Positions 14,911 through 16,739 of a stretch of 16,739 bases of DNA are shown here, in pieces. The DNA lies in assembly GCA_049975325.1 (NCBI GenBank), contig JBNGDW010000031.1, positions 1 through 16,739 of the forward strand, in the 5' to 3' direction. How positions within the stretch are numbered: the first letter of the stretch is position 1; each line of letters starts with the position of its first letter. Source of the stretch: JBNGDW01 sp049975325 (GTDB lineage: Bacteria > Cloacimonadota > Cloacimonadia > JGIOTU-2 > JBNGDW01). Under the pieces are notes generated by a model. It had not been told where the DNA came from. It worked only from the letters and a program-made list of their open reading frames with translations, and made no database searches. A program made the position numbers and the translations under genes.

Positions 14911-16482
14911 TCATTGCTTTTCTGCTTTCAATCCCTCAGAATAGGCAAACATATCTTCTAATGTGTCAAACTGATCGAAGAGGGCAAGGGCTTTTTGCAG
15001 TTGTTGGTCTTGCTTGACAGCAATTTTGTTACCTTCCTCAAGACCGAATTTATTACTTACAATCTGGGCTCCTAATGAATTTCTTAACCACTTCTCTGAC
15101 TCTGCCAGTTCTTTTTCTGTATATTCTATGTCGTGCTCTTTAATATAATCTAAAAACTCATGGAAGACTTTGTCAGTAAGGGTAAAGTCCTTGTTTATCT
15201 CATTGTTTGCGAGAAAATTCACAGCAAAGGAGAAGAATAGATTTTTACTTCTCACAGCAACTTCAAAGGAATTGAGTGTATCTTGTTTTATTATTACATC
15301 TGGGGTAATACCTCCGCCACCATAAACCTCTCTTCCGCCAACGGTATAGAACACTTCTTTTTTCTCATTATCATTTTCATTATCTGTTTCTTTTTGTGCT
15401 TGCTCGCTTCTTGTACGACCTTTATCTATACATCTTCCACTTTTAATGTAATATTTCGATGTAGTGATCTTGAGTCCGTGCCCCATTGAAAGTGGGAAAA
15501 GCTGCTGAACAGAACCCTTTCCAAAGCTGTTTTCACCCACAATGAGTGCTCTATCCCAATCTTGCAGGGAGCCGGCAAAAATTTCAGAGGCGCTGGCACT
15601 GGCTTGATTTATAAGGACAATTATAGGGATATCTTCATTAAATGCATATGGGGTTCTGGTATAAAACTCTTGTTCAACGCCTTCCTGCCGTCCCTTTGTA
15701 TAAACAACCAGCTTGTTCTCTGGCAGAAATTCATCTACAGTAGCAATGGCTTGACTTAGAAGTCCACCCGGGTTAAAGCGTAAATCTATCAGCACACCGT
15801 CAAGTCCTTCAGCATCAAGCTCACTAAGAGCGGCATGCAGATCATCACCTACTGAGGCATTGAAATTTGTAATTTTGATATAACCGATGCCATCCTTGAT
15901 TTCATAGACATAAGGTACACCCTCTATTTTTACGATATCGCGCTCAATCTCAAACTCAAGCGGCTCCTCTATCCCTTCTCGTTGTACTTTGATTGTGACA
16001 GAGCTGTTTTTGGGACCGCGTAGTCGCTGGACAGCCAAGTCACTATCCCAACCTTTGGTAGAAGTACCATCCACACTTATAATTTCATCTCCCGCAAGGA
16101 GTCCAGCGTAGTATGCTGGTCCACTTTCGATAACTGACATCACAGTAATATAATCTCCCAATGCAGTAGAGATATGGATTCCCAAGCCGCCAAACTCGCC
16201 TTGAGTAGAGGTTCTTAATTCAGCAAATTCTTCTGCAGTGAGGAAGGTTGTGTAGGGGTCCATTGTATCCATCATTCCATCGATGGCGCCAAAAATAGTT
16301 TCCTCAGGGTCAATCTCTTCTACATAATATTGATTAATCTTGGTCAGCACCTCAGTAAATAGACGCATATAAGAGTATAAATCCTTACTTGAATTTTCAG
16401 CCTTTACAGAAGAAAATCTTCCAGTAAAGAATCCAACAACTAATAGGCAGGCAATTATGATTACTAAACTTTTTCGTTTCAT
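14911..16482 (-). CDS. ctpA: S41 family C-terminal processing peptidase, exported
   Basis: CtpA/Tsp-type proteases act outside the cytoplasmic membrane, trimming or degrading proteins from their C-termini. The 523 residues start with a signal peptide or membrane anchor (MKRKSLVIIIACLLVVGFF, about 1-20). A helical region with DPYTTFL follows, then a PDZ domain (about 97-180, GGLGI and GLLAGDEIISVDG). The S41 core has IDLRFNPGGLL, ASASASEIFAGSLQD and GENSFGKGSVQQ. By comparison with E. coli Tsp, the catalytic pair is S297 and K322, 25 residues apart as expected. A hydrophilic Asn/Asp/Glu/Lys insert lies at about 359-375 inside the protease domain. The start has GAGG six bases upstream on the - strand. 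It begins 35 nt after tmk ends, so the two are probably co-transcribed. Confidence 0.93.
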   Translation of the reverse strand: MKRKSLVIIIACLLVVGFFTGRFSSVKAENSSKDLYSYMRLFTEVLTKINQYYVEEIDPEETIFGAIDGMMDTMDPYTTFLTAEEFAELRTSTQGEFGGLGIHISTALGDYITVMSVIESGPAYYAGLLAGDEIISVDGTSTKGWDSDLAVQRLRGPKNSSVTIKVQREGIEEPLEFEIERDIVKIEGVPYVYEIKDGIGYIKITNFNASVGDDLHAALSELDAEGLDGVLIDLRFNPGGLLSQAIATVDEFLPENKLVVYTKGRQEGVEQEFYTRTPYAFNEDIPIIVLINQASASASEIFAGSLQDWDRALIVGENSFGKGSVQQLFPLSMGHGLKITTSKYYIKSGRCIDKGRTRSEQAQKETDNENDNEKKEVFYTVGGREVYGGGGITPDVIIKQDTLNSFEVAVRSKNLFFSFAVNFLANNEINKDFTLTDKVFHEFLDYIKEHDIEYTEKELAESEKWLRNSLGAQIVSNKFGLEEGNKIAVKQDQQLQKALALFDQFDTLEDMFAYSEGLKAEKQ

Positions 16483-16517
16483 ACTAACCTCATTAATCTT
16501 ATAGTTTTAATTATTTC

Positions 16518-16739
16518 TTATTTAGTTAAGGTATTTATTTCTGGTGATAAAAGTGGCGCTATATATGTCTTAATTTTTTTATGTAAACTTTCTATATCTT
16601 CCCTTCCATCCAGTACCTTGATTCGTTCAGGTTCCCTTTTTGCCAATTCCAGGTATGCTTGATGAACTTTTCGGTGGAATTCCATGTTTTCATTTTCCAG
16701 TCTATCAAAACTCTTTGCCAATCTGGCGAGCCCCTGTTC
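16518..16739 (-). CDS. tmk: thymidylate kinase, C-terminal fragment
   Basis: Thymidylate kinase phosphorylates dTMP to dTDP for DNA synthesis. Only the last 73 residues are in the window, and the frame is open to the edge. The visible part runs EQGLAR...FDRLENENMEFHRKVHQAYLEL, matching the family's lid and following helix (typically DRFE...FHERVRQGYLEL). It continues with the PERIKVLDG strand and a closing helix. The P-loop and DR(Y/S) motif lie outside the window, so the call rests on this C-terminal signature alone. No true start lies inside the window. ctpA follows closely on the same strand. Confidence 0.85.
   Translation of the reverse strand, partial: EQGLARLAKSFDRLENENMEFHRKVHQAYLELAKREPERIKVLDGREDIESLHKKIKTYIAPLLSPEINTLTK

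Noticed and set aside
14856..14938. A second, overlapping short ORF starting MRNGERMSVFAIF in the same tract
   Set aside because: Same composition artefact, short, and overlapping the ctpA 3' end on the opposite strand; no independent support.
14836..14961. Small + strand ORF of 41 codons with a good ribosome binding site (AAGGAG at 14825-14830), running into the antisense of the ctpA end
   Set aside because: The start lies in a purine-rich tract that generates Shine-Dalgarno-like words by composition alone. The product is a charged then hydrophobic mix resembling no family, and its 3' half is the antisense of ctpA.
1..16739. Mobile elements, CRISPR arrays, defence genes, tRNA or rRNA genes
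   Set aside because: I read both strands for transposase motifs, regularly spaced repeats and tRNA T-loop/acceptor patterns and found none; all long ORFs are accounted for by recognised families.

Overview
The window is a gene-dense, low-GC (about 40% by eye) bacterial chromosome segment with no mobile element, CRISPR array, tRNA or rRNA that I can recognise. All ten internal protein genes from ruvB to hslU, plus the truncated uvrB, lie on the + strand. ctpA and a truncated tmk lie on the - strand and converge on hslU. The organism looks like an anaerobe: it has an oxygen-sensitive indolepyruvate ferredoxin oxidoreductase pair and a radical-SAM aminomutase-type enzyme. It uses GTG as well as ATG starts and ordinary GGAGG-type ribosome binding sites. 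The mix resembles poorly cultured bacterial phyla known mainly from metagenomes (for example Omnitrophota, Cloacimonadota or WOR-3 type lineages), but nothing here fixes the phylum, and this placement is inference.

Layout. (1) 1-2806: DNA repair, uvrB (5' end missing) then ruvB. (2) 2807-3160: a 354-nt gap with inverted repeats and no supported gene. (3) 3161-6716: a KamA-family radical-SAM protein, then iorA and iorB, which overlap by 14 nt. (4) 6762-8770: a small phasin-like coiled-coil protein, then a UbiB/AarF-type atypical kinase after 8 nt. (5) 8826-12876: the widely conserved order tilS, hpt, ftsH. (6) 12873-14785: hslV and hslU, with hslV overlapping ftsH by 4 nt. (7) 14786-14910: a strongly purine-rich convergent intergenic stretch. 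(8) 14911-16739, - strand: a secreted S41 protease (CtpA type) downstream of tmk.

Functional reading. Spacing from 3161 to 14785 never exceeds 106 nt, so this run could be one long transcription unit or a few overlapping ones. It joins amino-acid metabolism, a membrane-associated kinase module, tRNA and purine-salvage housekeeping, and two ATP-dependent proteases. With ctpA opposite, three proteolytic systems (FtsH, HslVU, CtpA) sit within about 5.5 kb.

The most interesting item is the KamA-family protein. It keeps the radical-SAM cysteines, the substrate-carboxylate arginine and a lysine at the PLP position. By an alignment from memory, however, it has lost both aspartates that hold the side-chain amino group of lysine in lysine 2,3-aminomutase, and it also lacks the C-terminal zinc cysteines. 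It is therefore probably not a lysine aminomutase. No wholly unknown multi-gene system is evident; most of the window is recognisable housekeeping.
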